A DNA stretch of 64,000 nucleotides from Acinetobacter baumannii (GTDB lineage Bacteria; Pseudomonadota; Gammaproteobacteria; Pseudomonadales; Moraxellaceae): assembly GCF_016508585.1 (NCBI RefSeq), contig NZ_JADVOP010000013.1, forward strand, positions 1 through 64,000, in the 5' to 3' direction. Position numbers and translations under genes: made by a program. Positions 45,464 through 54,517 of this stretch are shown in pieces (the first letter of the stretch is position 1; each line of letters opens with the position of its first letter). The notes under the pieces were generated by a model, which was given only the letters and a program-made list of their open reading frames with translations, was not told the DNA's origin and did not search any database.

Positions 45464-46888
45464 ATGTGGGAACTGGGTATAATTTTGCTTTCTCTGGGGC
45501 TGTTGATGTATACCGCCTACAGAGGATTTTCTGTGATTCTCATGGCACCGATTTGTGCCTTATTCGCCGTCTTACTGATCAATCCAGCCAATGTTCTGCC
45601 ATTTTATTCTGGTGTATTCATGCCAAAAATGGTGGGCTTTATTAAAGATTATTTCCTGGTTTTTTTACTTGGGGCAATTTTCGGTAAAGTGGTTGAAATG
45701 TCCGGTATTGCAGAATCAATTGCAAAAACCATTGTCCAACTGATCGGCTCTAAAAATGCCATGCTGACAGTTGTGCTTTTGGGCGCGATTCTCACCTATA
45801 GTGGAGTGAGTTTGTTTGTGGTGGTTTTTGCAGTCTATCCATTTGCAAACCAATTGTTTAGACAAGCCAATATTCCAAAACGGTTGATTCCAGGCACAAT
45901 TGCACTGGGTGCTTTCTCGTTTACCATGGATGCTTTACCAGGTACACCCCAGATTCAAAATGTGATTCCGACTACTTTTTTCGGAACCAATATTTATGCC
46001 GCACCTTTTTTAGGAATTATTGGGGCAATTTTTGTTTTGGGTGTCGGTTTAAGTTATTTGGAGTGGCGTCGTCGTGTTGCTGCTCGCAATGGTGATGGAT
46101 TTACTTCGGGTATCACGCTGACAGAAGCCGAACTACAACAATTCGAAAGTCAGTCTCAACAACAGGATAACGGTTCTGGACTACGCCAATTCATGGCATT
46201 TGTTCCATTGATTTTAGTGGCGGTGATGAATAAATATTTATCCACTGCGATTAAACAATGGTATCCGAACGGCTTTGATTTTAATGCGATTGGACTTGCA
46301 AACTATACGGTGGATGTTGCTAAAACATCAGCAATTTGGGCGGTCGGTTTGGCATTAATTGTAGGTATTATTACCGCCATCATGTTTGATTACCGCCGTG
46401 TCTCCACAAGTTTTAAAGAAGGCGTAAATGCAAGTATCGGTGGTTCTTTACTTGCGGTCATGAACACCGCGTCTGAGTACGGTTTCGGTGCCATCATTGC
46501 GGCATTGCCTGGTTTTGCAGTTATTAGTCATGCTTTGGGACATACTTTTTCCAATCCATTGGTGAATGGTGCAGTGACCACCACTGTTTTAGCAGGGATT
46601 ACTGGTTCTGCTTCGGGTGGGATGAGTATTGCGTTAAGTGCGATGGCCGATCAATACAATGCTGCTATTGCTGCAATGGGAATTCCTGCCGAAGTGATGC
46701 ATCGTATTGTTGCCATGGCATCAGGAGGTATGGACACCTTACCGCATAATGGTGCAGTCATTACTTTACTTGCCGTAACAGGACTTACCCATAAACAATC
46801 GTATAAAGATATTTTTGCCATTACGATCATTAAAACGATTGCCGTGTTTGTTGCGATTGCAGCATTTACATGGTTTGGTATTGTCTAA
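45464..46888 (+). CDS. GntP-family organic-acid permease
   Basis: A 474-residue transporter with about 12-14 hydrophobic helices in the GntP/AtoE-like pattern. GAIFGKVVEMSGIAESIAKTIVQLIG, the TMDALPGTPQIQNVIPTTFFGTNIYAAP loop and the C-terminal TGSASGGMSIALSAMAD...HRIVAMASGGMDTLPHNGAVITLLAVTGL are family hallmarks. Such carriers import gluconate or short hydroxy/keto acids with protons. Linked to 3-hydroxybutyrate dehydrogenase 34 bp downstream, 3-hydroxybutyrate or acetoacetate is the likely substrate. Confidence 0.88.
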   Translation: MWELGIILLSLGLLMYTAYRGFSVILMAPICALFAVLLINPANVLPFYSGVFMPKMVGFIKDYFLVFLLGAIFGKVVEMSGIAESIAKTIVQLIGSKNAMLTVVLLGAILTYSGVSLFVVVFAVYPFANQLFRQANIPKRLIPGTIALGAFSFTMDALPGTPQIQNVIPTTFFGTNIYAAPFLGIIGAIFVLGVGLSYLEWRRRVAARNGDGFTSGITLTEAELQQFESQSQQQDNGSGLRQFMAFVPLILVAVMNKYLSTAIKQWYPNGFDFNAIGLANYTVDVAKTSAIWAVGLALIVGIITAIMFDYRRVSTSFKEGVNASIGGSLLAVMNTASEYGFGAIIAALPGFAVISHALGHTFSNPLVNGAVTTTVLAGITGSASGGMSIALSAMADQYNAAIAAMGIPAEVMHRIVAMASGGMDTLPHNGAVITLLAVTGLTHKQSYKDIFAITIIKTIAVFVAIAAFTWFGIV

Positions 46889-46922
46889 GCTTATATTGAA
46901 GAAGCAACACAGGGAGTCAAAC

Positions 46923-47708
46923 ATGAGTCAACTTCTCAAAGATAAAGTTGCATTTATCACAGGTTCAGCAAGTGGTATTGGACTTGAAATCGCTAAAAAA
47001 TTCGCACTTGAAGGGGCAAAAGTGGTCATTTCAGATATGAATGCGGATAAATGCAATGACGCTGTTCTTGCCTTAAAAAAGGATGGATTTGAAGCATTAT
47101 CTGCACCCTGTGATGTATCTAGTGAAACTGCCTATGCCGCGGCAATAGACTTAGCCCATTCTACTTATGGACGCTTAGATATCCTGATCAACAATGCAGG
47201 TTTTCAGCATGTTGCGGCTATTGAAGAATTTCCAACGGATATTTATCAAAAGTTGTTAAATGTGATGTTGGTGGGTTCTTTTATTGGCATTAAACATGCA
47301 TTTCCAATCATGAAAGCACAAAAGTACGGTCGTATTATCAATATGGCTTCGATCAATGGTCTAATCGGTTTTGCAGGAAAAGCAGGTTATAACAGTGCGA
47401 AACATGGGGTGATCGGTTTAACTAAAGTAGCGGCTTTAGAGGCTGCGCGCGATGGTATTACCGTCAATGCATTATGTCCGGGTTATGTGGATACGCCTTT
47501 GGTTCGTGGTCAGATTAAAGACTTGGCGAAAACACGTAATGTAAGTGAAACCAGTGCACTTGAGGATGTTATTTTAGCCATGGTGCCGCAAAAGCGCTTA
47601 CTCAATGTTGAAGAAATCGCAGATTATGCAATTTTCCTCGCTTCTGAGAAAGCAGCAGGAGTTACAGGTCAAGCTGTGGTGATGGATGGTGGTTATACAG
47701 CGCAATAG
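46923..47708 (+). CDS. bdhA: 3-hydroxybutyrate dehydrogenase
   Basis: A 261-residue short-chain dehydrogenase from the ATG at 46923 (MSQLLKDKVAFITGSASGIG), preceded by CAGGGAG. Cofactor loop TGSASGIGLEIA, NNAG at about 89-92, catalytic Ser in MASINGL and YNSAKHG (Tyr/Lys). LCPGYVDTPLVRGQI and the end VTGQAVVMDGGYTAQ match D-3-hydroxybutyrate dehydrogenases. It oxidises D-3-hydroxybutyrate to acetoacetate with NAD+. It forms an operon with the permease, and ScoAB then activates the product. Confidence 0.88.
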   Translation: MSQLLKDKVAFITGSASGIGLEIAKKFALEGAKVVISDMNADKCNDAVLALKKDGFEALSAPCDVSSETAYAAAIDLAHSTYGRLDILINNAGFQHVAAIEEFPTDIYQKLLNVMLVGSFIGIKHAFPIMKAQKYGRIINMASINGLIGFAGKAGYNSAKHGVIGLTKVAALEAARDGITVNALCPGYVDTPLVRGQIKDLAKTRNVSETSALEDVILAMVPQKRLLNVEEIADYAIFLASEKAAGVTGQAVVMDGGYTAQ

Positions 47709-47790
47709 TGTCAATATTCATCCAATCATAATTATATTTTCTCGCTGTTGATATCGCTGCGGAAAGATCTGCTTATTCATCATCATTATT

Positions 47791-47813
47791 TGTGGAGGAC
47801 GAAGTCCTCCACA
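47791..47813. repeat. GAA-loop palindrome
   Basis: TGTGGAGGAC (47791-47800) and GTCCTCCACA (47804-47813) are perfect inverted repeats with a GAA loop. A similar GAA-loop palindrome lies at 57796-57812. Both are intergenic. Confidence 0.6.
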
Positions 47814-47909
47814 AAATTGAGCAAGTCTTGCCGCTATAAAAGCATTATTTTTCACTGTTAAATATCAAGATATTCCCCACATTTTTCAAGGACAAGAGGA
47901 AGTGTATAT

Positions 47910-48866
47910 ATGAAATCAGTCAATAAGATTGCCATTATCGGTACTGGTGTAATTGGTGCAAGTTGGGCTGCTTTCTATCTCAGTAAAGGATTTCAGGTCA
48001 GTGCATTTGATCCAGCACCTGATGCAGAACACAATTTAAACAATAGAGTTCAAATCTATTTACGAGACCTGTTTGAATTGCAAGAACACAAACAGGGTGA
48101 TTCGGAAAGTTATATTACAGATCTTTTAAACAATTTAAGCTTTTATGGACATATCGTCGATGCGGTCAAAGATGCCGATTTTATTCAAGAAAACGGTCCA
48201 GAAAGAATTGATTTAAAAAAACACCTGTATGCGCAACTCACACAGAATTGTCCTCGGGATACGATTATTGCTTCAAGCTCATCCGGTTTAAAAATATCCG
48301 ACATTCAACAAGATTGTGTTTATCCAGAACGAATTGTTTTAGGACATCCTTTTAATCCGCCACATCTATTGCCGCTTGTGGAGATTATTGGTGGCGAGAA
48401 AACACAGGCAAGGTATATACAGGATGCTTTTGAGTTTTACCGATCATTGGGTAAAAAACCGATTTTGATCCAAAAGGAAGTCAAAGGCCATGTGGCAAAC
48501 CGCTTACAGTCAGCGATTTGGAGAGAAGCATTTTATCTGGTTTCTGAAGGCGTATGCAGTGCAGAAGATATTGATACTGCAATCACCAATGGACCTGGAC
48601 TACGTTGGGCAATCTTTGGTCCTTATCTCAATATGCAACTGGCCAACCAGCAGGGTTTTAAAGCGGCTATGCATCATTTAGGTGAGCCAATGTCAGAATG
48701 GTGGGCTGATATGAAGCCCTATACACTTACTGAAGAAAAAATCGATATGTTGGATGATGCAACTCAGCAGTTTATTAACAAGTTAGGTGATAGAAATCTT
48801 CAAGAGACACGTAATCAAGCGTTGTTAAAAACGTTGAAAATGAGAGCTGAACTGGATTTGCCATAA
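47910..48866 (+). CDS. 3-hydroxyacyl-CoA dehydrogenase-like, carnitine dehydrogenase type
   Basis: A 318-residue protein with the N-terminal NAD-binding motif IAIIGTGVIGASWAAFYLSKGF (about 7-28). FIQENGPERIDLK and ASSSSGLKISDIQ follow, then the HPFNPPHLLPLVEIIGGE active-site segment, and a helical C-terminal domain. The sequence matches L-carnitine 3-dehydrogenase-like members better than fatty-acid beta-oxidation enzymes. It would oxidise a 3-hydroxy acid or quaternary-amine hydroxy acid with NAD+. The ribosome-binding site is GAGGAAG. It stands 200 bp after bdhA and may be a separate unit. Confidence 0.8.
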   Translation: MKSVNKIAIIGTGVIGASWAAFYLSKGFQVSAFDPAPDAEHNLNNRVQIYLRDLFELQEHKQGDSESYITDLLNNLSFYGHIVDAVKDADFIQENGPERIDLKKHLYAQLTQNCPRDTIIASSSSGLKISDIQQDCVYPERIVLGHPFNPPHLLPLVEIIGGEKTQARYIQDAFEFYRSLGKKPILIQKEVKGHVANRLQSAIWREAFYLVSEGVCSAEDIDTAITNGPGLRWAIFGPYLNMQLANQQGFKAAMHHLGEPMSEWWADMKPYTLTEEKIDMLDDATQQFINKLGDRNLQETRNQALLKTLKMRAELDLP

Positions 48867-49565
48867 TCGTATTTGTTGAATCAATTTACTGTTGAATTTT
48901 AAAAGCTTGTCCCGCTATAGTGAATAGCGATGGTGATTTTGAAATGATTCGAGATCGCTATAGTCAAGCTTTTTAAAAAGCGTATCCAGCAAAATATAAT
49001 TTCTGTTGATCAATAGAATCCATGCGATAAATATATTATTGAATGATACCAAGCTTTGATTGCTGCGCTTTAACCCTAAGGTTTAAATAGATTTGTGTAG
49101 AGCGAGCCTCACTTTGATCAAGCAATTTTGTTCAACCAGAATCCTGCACTGCAAACCAAGCAAAGCTTTGTTTGCTCGTATACGTCCGTTCGACATGATG
49201 ACATCCATGTTGCTTGATCAGAAAAAGACCATTTAAGAGCCAAAAAATAAAATCAAAAAATTGTAAAAAGCATCAATTTCATTGGAAATCAATGATTGAA
49301 ATCAAATTATAGGTATAAATAATCAGGTGCTTTGACGATATTTAGAAATCAAACAGTTTTATTTGATTTCTCAAGTATCATGCCGCGGTTTAAGTCTCTA
49401 TATAGATACATCTGCTTATATTCATTGATTCTAGAATAAAAATTACTGATATGGTCTAAAAGTGAAGGCATCAGGATGGCTGATCATATACAGATCAGAG
49501 CGCAATCTTATGAATCTCAGCACTGGGCATTTGGTTATATAAGCAGTATCTGCTGTTTTCTAATG
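48867..49565. other. Gene-free region with a dispersed repeat
   Basis: No gene is supported. It contains one copy (49259-49340) of a roughly 82-bp repeat whose other copy is at 58001-58082. Confidence 0.5.
49259..49340 (+). repeat. Dispersed intergenic repeat, copy 1
   Basis: Shares, by eye, about four fifths of its bases with 58001-58082 in the same orientation. The best-kept parts are AATGATTGAAATCAAAT and ATAATCAGGTG(C)TTTGACGATA. Confidence 0.65.
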
Positions 49566-50465
49566 TTATTCATGCCAAGGCTTGTCATTAAATAATTGAA
49601 CAATCCACTCAATAAAGACTTTTTGTTTGGGTGAAAGTAAGTTTTTTGAAGCATAGAGTAAAGACACAGGAAGTGAGGGTACAGGATAGGCTGTTAAGAT
49701 TTGATCAAGTTTGCCTTGTGCTATTTGGGAGCGATGGCCATAAAGTGGCACTTGAATAATTCCGAAATGATTAATTGCAGCTGCTGTATAAGTATTGGCG
49801 CCATTTACTTGAATTTTGGTCGCTAAATCAAAGCTTTGAATTTCCTGATCCACACAAAATTCGAGAGGGAGCGATTTTTGTCGAGCAGATGAATAAAAGC
49901 CAACCATAAAATGTGAGTCTAGATCTTTTAAGTTTTGAGGTATGCCATAGCGTTGCAAGTATTGAGGACTGGCCAAGGTGACCTGTTGAATATTGCCAAG
50001 ATGCCTAACAATCAGCTCACTGTTGTTGAGCTGACCAATACGAATGACACAATCAATGCCTTCTTTGATGAGATCGACATAGCGATCACCTTCGGAAATT
50101 TGTAGTTGAATTTGAGGAAATTCAGTTAAAAAATCTTGTAATTTGGGCAAAATATAATGGGCTGCGAAAACACCATGTACTGCTATATTCAGCACCCCTT
50201 GAGGTTTTGCATGGAGAAAACCATGGTCTGATTGGTCGATATAATCCAGGATATATTTACAACGCTCATAATAGATTTGCCCCTCGTGAGTCGCGCTGAC
50301 TTGTCGTGTAGTACGAAATAATAAACGTGTATTCAATTGCGATTCTAATTGCTTAATTGCATCTGTCAGGGTTGAACGCGGCAGATTTAAAATTTGTGCA
50401 GCTTTCGTAAAACTTTGTTGTTCAAGCACATGTACAAAAACGGACATTGCATTTAATTTATCCAT
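49566..50465 (-). CDS. LysR-family regulator, divergent from SDR gene
   Basis: A 299-residue LysR protein counted from MDKLNAMSVFVHVLEQQSF at 50465; an upstream in-frame ATG at 50525 would leave only 7 bp to the neighbouring frame and precedes the family start. HTH: FTKAAQILNLPRSTLTDAIKQLESQLNTRLLFRTTRQV. It belongs to the CrgA/AaeR-like branch that often regulates a divergent oxidoreductase. The SDR gene starts 124 bp away on the other strand. Confidence 0.88.
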   Translation of the reverse strand: MDKLNAMSVFVHVLEQQSFTKAAQILNLPRSTLTDAIKQLESQLNTRLLFRTTRQVSATHEGQIYYERCKYILDYIDQSDHGFLHAKPQGVLNIAVHGVFAAHYILPKLQDFLTEFPQIQLQISEGDRYVDLIKEGIDCVIRIGQLNNSELIVRHLGNIQQVTLASPQYLQRYGIPQNLKDLDSHFMVGFYSSARQKSLPLEFCVDQEIQSFDLATKIQVNGANTYTAAAINHFGIIQVPLYGHRSQIAQGKLDQILTAYPVPSLPVSLLYASKNLLSPKQKVFIEWIVQLFNDKPWHE

Positions 50466-50589
50466 TGCGCATTCCAATTGTTTGTATTTTTCGGATAAAG
50501 ATGTCGAAAACCAAGAGATTATCATGTTTTAAATGAACAGTATCATACAACTGATCAATACGTATATTTCATCAGAACAGGTCATTACG

Positions 50590-51342
50590 ATGCATACAGT
50601 CAATCACATACAGCATGAAAAAGTCATTCTTATTACGGGAGCTTCAAGAGGAATCGGAGCGTTTACAGCAGGTTTATTGGCACAACAAGGGCATAAGATC
50701 ATTATCAACTATGCCAACAATGATCAAGAAGCACAGAATGTTTTGAATAATATCCAAGCTATGGGGGGTACGGTCAGTCTATTTAAAGCTGATATCAGTC
50801 ATTCCGGTGAAGTTACTGCGCTTTTTGATTATGCAATCCAGACCTATGGTCGTTTGGATATTCTGATCAATAATGCCGGAATCATGAAACTCGCTAAGAT
50901 TGAGCAAGTCGATGATGAAAGTATTGATCAAATTTTAGCAATTAATCTCAAAGGCTCACTTTATACTATGCGTGAAGCCGCCAAAAGATTAGAAAAGGGC
51001 GGTAAAATTATTAATTTATCCAGCAGTGTGATCGGGATGAAACTAGAAGGTTATGGCATCTATACTGCTTCAAAAGCTGCGATTGAAGCCTTGACTGCAA
51101 TCTTGGCTAAAGAGTTAAGAGGCAAAAATATTACGGTGAATGCCATTGCACCGGGACCTACTGCAACAGAACTTTTTTTAGAAGGCAAGAGTGCTGAAGT
51201 TATTGCAAGTTTAACAAAAGCTTCGCCCTTAGAGCGTTTAGGCGCTGTAGAAGATATTGCCGCAGTGCTGGATTTTGCTGTTAATGAAGCAAGTAATTGG
51301 GTCAATGCACAAGTACTTCGGGTAAATGGTGGGATTGTTTAA
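50590..51342 (+). CDS. Short-chain dehydrogenase/reductase
   Basis: A 250-residue classical SDR from ATG 50590 (MHTVNHIQHEKVILITGASRGIG). A start at 50533 is possible but would extend into the regulator's promoter. TGASRGIGAFTAG, NNAGIMKLA, LSSSVIGM and YTASKAA (Tyr/Lys) form the active site; the end is VNAQVLRVNGGIV. The substrate is unknown. It is probably the target of the divergent LysR regulator, a common arrangement. Confidence 0.88.
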   Translation: MHTVNHIQHEKVILITGASRGIGAFTAGLLAQQGHKIIINYANNDQEAQNVLNNIQAMGGTVSLFKADISHSGEVTALFDYAIQTYGRLDILINNAGIMKLAKIEQVDDESIDQILAINLKGSLYTMREAAKRLEKGGKIINLSSSVIGMKLEGYGIYTASKAAIEALTAILAKELRGKNITVNAIAPGPTATELFLEGKSAEVIASLTKASPLERLGAVEDIAAVLDFAVNEASNWVNAQVLRVNGGIV

Positions 51343-51440
51343 TCTACTCAAAAAAACCAAAGGGCTATAGCCGATAATGAGATAATGGGTTGGATATAGT
51401 CCTATATTGCATGATCAAATTGAATGCTAAAGAAGCGGTA

Positions 51441-52787
51441 TTACCCTGTATTGTTTAAAGTATGTGCCTGAGCCAAATAATTTTCCATTTCCTCATTCGG
51501 AACCATACCTCCTCCAGTTCCCCAAACAATATGATTGGCATTTTTTAATTGTTTTTGGCTAAGCTGATGGAGTGTTGCATAGTCTTGGGACTGATGGATC
51601 AAAACTGGTCCAAGCATACCTGCCAGTGCAGAAGGTTCCAATTTCAGTTGTTCAGAATCATTAAGCATTCCTAATAATAAATACATGCTTTCATCGCTCA
51701 ATGTATAGAACCCATCCAGCAATCGTTGCATGGCCCGTCCAACAAAACCGGATGCTCGTCCAACAGCAAGACCATCAGCGGCAGTGATATTATCAATTCC
51801 TAAGTCTTGAACAGAAATTTCATCATGTAATCCCGTCGCGACACCCAGTAGCATGCATGGTGAATGGGTCGGCTCAGCAAAAATGCAATGTACATGATCA
51901 CCAAACGCCATTTTTAAACCAAATGCGACACCACCTGGACCTCCACCGACACCACAGGGTAAATAGACAAATAGTGGATGTTCTTGGTCTACTCGAATAT
52001 TTTTTTCATCTAATTGCTGTTTTAAGCGTTGTCCTGCAACGGAATAGCCTAAAAAAAGTGTTTGAGAGTTTTCATCATCAATAAAAAAACAATTTGGATT
52101 GTTCTGCGCTGATTTTCGACCTTGCTCGACTGCGACACCATAGTCTTCGGCATATTCAATGACGGTGACATTGTGCGCACGTAATTTGTCTTTTTTCCAT
52201 TGGCGTGCGTCTGCTGACATATGTACAGTCACATCGAAACCAAGTTGCGCACTCATGATTCCAATCGAAAGCCCCAGATTTCCTGTAGATCCGACAGCAA
52301 TACTGTACTGGTTGAAAAAGGATTTAAATGCTGGGCTGTCCAGTTTCATATAGTGATCTTCAAGCGACAATAATCCTGCTTGAATGGCAAGTTTTTCAGC
52401 ATGGTAAAGCACTTCATAAATCCCACCTCGCGCTTTAATCGAACCCGAAATCGGAAGGTGACTGTCTTTTTTCAGCCAGAGTTGTCCCTGTATTGATTGT
52501 CCAAAATGTTGTTCTAAGCGTTGCTGCATATTTGCAATGCTGACCAATTCTGACTCTATGATGCCTTTGGACGATTTTGTTTCTGGAAAGACAGACATCA
52601 AATAAGGGGCAAAACGAGTTAGACGTTGACTGGCATCTTCTATATCCTTTTGCCCAAGTCCTACATAAGGTAGTCCATCTGTAAGTGATGTAAAATTTGG
52701 ATTGAACCACACTGTTTCTTTTAATGAGATGAGATCAGCCACGATAGGATATCGAGCGATTAATTGCTGAATATGTTGAGCATCCAT
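51441..52787 (-). CDS. dsdA: D-serine ammonia-lyase (D-serine dehydratase)
   Basis: A 448-residue PLP enzyme from ATG 52787 ([16 protein letters not shown]), eight bases after CAGGAA. The PLP lysine is in [14 protein letters not shown]. The phosphate-binding loop [15 protein letters not shown] and the glycine-rich [16 protein letters not shown] are typical. The late block [18 protein letters not shown] matches DsdA. It converts D-serine to pyruvate and ammonia, which detoxifies and uses D-serine. A LysR gene lies divergently at 53174, as in dsdA/dsdC pairs. Confidence 0.92.
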   Translation of the reverse strand: MDAQHIQQLIARYPIVADLISLKETVWFNPNFTSLTDGLPYVGLGQKDIEDASQRLTRFAPYLMSVFPETKSSKGIIESELVSIANMQQRLEQHFGQSIQGQLWLKKDSHLPISGSIKARGGIYEVLYHAEKLAIQAGLLSLEDHYMKLDSPAFKSFFNQYSIAVGSTGNLGLSIGIMSAQLGFDVTVHMSADARQWKKDKLRAHNVTVIEYAEDYGVAVEQGRKSAQNNPNCFFIDDENSQTLFLGYSVAGQRLKQQLDEKNIRVDQEHPLFVYLPCGVGGGPGGVAFGLKMAFGDHVHCIFAEPTHSPCMLLGVATGLHDEISVQDLGIDNITAADGLAVGRASGFVGRAMQRLLDGFYTLSDESMYLLLGMLNDSEQLKLEPSALAGMLGPVLIHQSQDYATLHQLSQKQLKNANHIVWGTGGGMVPNEEMENYLAQAHTLNNTG

Positions 52788-53173
52788 AAAAATATTCCTG
52801 AGTGCTGAGATCATCTGTGCAAATCGCCATAGATCAGTCGATAGTGTTAATCATTTTGCCGTAACTTTGAAATTGCTTACGCAGCATGTGCCTTTATGCC
52901 CAAAGTTTGAGGATTGATGTATTGAAATTAAATTTGAAAAATCTGTCAAACGAAGAAATTTGATCCATGCATTAAACTCATTCATGTGAAAAGAATGCAC
53001 TGATGCTTGCTATGGCTGATCATTGCAGGAGTCATTAAAAATACTTCTCTTCATGCAATCTAAAAAGATTCCTCCTATATTTAGATTCTAAATAAATGGG
53101 GCATGATCAAGATCGGCAATCCAACAGGATGAACAATTGAATAGACGTTTATTCAAGCTCTAAAGGTAAATGT
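52788..53173. other. dsdA/LysR divergent intergenic region
   Basis: 386 bp that presumably hold the divergent promoters and LysR operators. No individual site could be assigned. Confidence 0.4.
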
Positions 53174-54103
53174 ATGAACAGCACCTATAAAAACCTGACA
53201 GGTTTGCAGCTTTCAAAGCTGTATACTTTCGAAGTTGCAGCAAGACATGAGTCCTTTGCTTTAGCCGCAGAAGAACTTTTTATAACGCCCGGTGCAGTCA
53301 GTCACCAAATTAATTTGTTAGAAAAAGAACTTGAAATCAAACTTTTTTTACGCCTACACCGTAAAGTGAGGCTCACACCTGAAGGCACTCGTATTCTTGA
53401 AGCTTTACAGTCTTCCCTAGATTTATTAAATACTGAAATCAATGCATTGAAAAATCAATCATTGGTTGGTCCTTTAACCTTATATGCAAGACCATCAATC
53501 GCACAGTGTTGGTTATTACCCCATTTGCCTGATTTTATACAACGTTATCCGTATATTGAGCTCACTGTTTTGACGGGCAATGAAAATGTAAATTTTCAGC
53601 GAGCTGGAATTAATCTTGCCTTATATTTTGACCATCAACCTTCTCATCAACTTAATTATCAATATTTGATGGATGAATCAATTGTCCCTGTCTGTAGTCC
53701 TGAGTATGCTAAAAAGATTGGACTTAACAATAACTTAAGTAATTTAGAATATTGTACATTATTGCATGATTGTCAGGCATGGAGTCATGGTACGGGAACA
53801 GGTGAATGGAATAGCTGGGCACAACATTTTCAAGTCAATATAGAACATCTATTTCAATTAAGTTTCGATCGTTCTGAGCTTGCATTGACGGCTGCAAAAA
53901 ATCATCTGGGAATGGCTATGGGTCGAAAAAAATTAATTGAAAATGATATAAAAAATGGTGCACTGATCATGCCATTTCAACACATGGAGTTGAAATGTGA
54001 ACAACATTATTATCTCGTTTCATTAAAGAATAATGAATTACCCAAAGTCAAAGCGTTTAGTGATTGGTTATTAGAGCTTGTGAAAAAAGAATCAATCAAT
54101 TGA
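53174..54103 (+). CDS. dsdC: LysR-family regulator, DsdC-like
   Basis: A 309-residue LysR protein of the GcvA/DsdC branch: LTGLQLSKLYTFEVAARHESFALAAEELFITPGAVSHQINLLEKELEIKLF is the HTH region. The effector domain contains QCWLLPHLPDFIQRYPYIEL and LSFDRSELALTAAKNHLGMAMGRK. Divergent to the D-serine dehydratase gene, so D-serine-dependent activation is the likely role. The symbol rests on context and on resemblance. Confidence 0.8.
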   Translation: MNSTYKNLTGLQLSKLYTFEVAARHESFALAAEELFITPGAVSHQINLLEKELEIKLFLRLHRKVRLTPEGTRILEALQSSLDLLNTEINALKNQSLVGPLTLYARPSIAQCWLLPHLPDFIQRYPYIELTVLTGNENVNFQRAGINLALYFDHQPSHQLNYQYLMDESIVPVCSPEYAKKIGLNNNLSNLEYCTLLHDCQAWSHGTGTGEWNSWAQHFQVNIEHLFQLSFDRSELALTAAKNHLGMAMGRKKLIENDIKNGALIMPFQHMELKCEQHYYLVSLKNNELPKVKAFSDWLLELVKKESIN

Positions 54104-54517
54104 AAAACATCGAGCAGAAAATTTGAATTCGCGCCAAGCAATTTTATTGTTATTACACTTTGGATTCATCAGCAATACTGTTTAAATCACTGAAAATATG
54201 TTGCTTTTAGATACTGTGGACATGTTTTTTTATTGTTTAAATCATGATGATTGTGTTTAATTTATTTTAAATAAAATATTGTTTTGTTTAGTATTGGTGA
54301 ATGGTTGAAATGAAAAAAATGAGTGATTTATATTTTTTTTGAAGGTCAAGCATAAAAAAATCATATTGTAAATAATAATCTAATTGATTATTATTCTCAT
54401 TTATTAAGTTGTGTGTACATTTGTAATTTGTATAACGTTATGTTTTTACGATGGGATAAAGCAAAAATACATACAGTTAATGATTATCAATATCATTTAA
54501 TAAAAGGCATCTCGCTC
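54104..54517. other. Regulatory region of the TonB receptor gene
   Basis: AT-rich; carries the Fur-like palindrome at 54371-54395 and a second Fur-like stretch near 54478-54499. No gene is supported. Confidence 0.5.
54371..54395 (+). promoter_or_regulatory. Fur-box-like operator
   Basis: AATAATAATC (54371-54380) and GATTATTATT (54386-54395) are perfect inverted repeats around TAATT. They resemble the Fur consensus of GATAAT/ATTATC units. ATGATTATCAATATCATT near 54480 may be a second half-overlapping box. Iron control of the downstream receptor is inferred. Confidence 0.5.
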
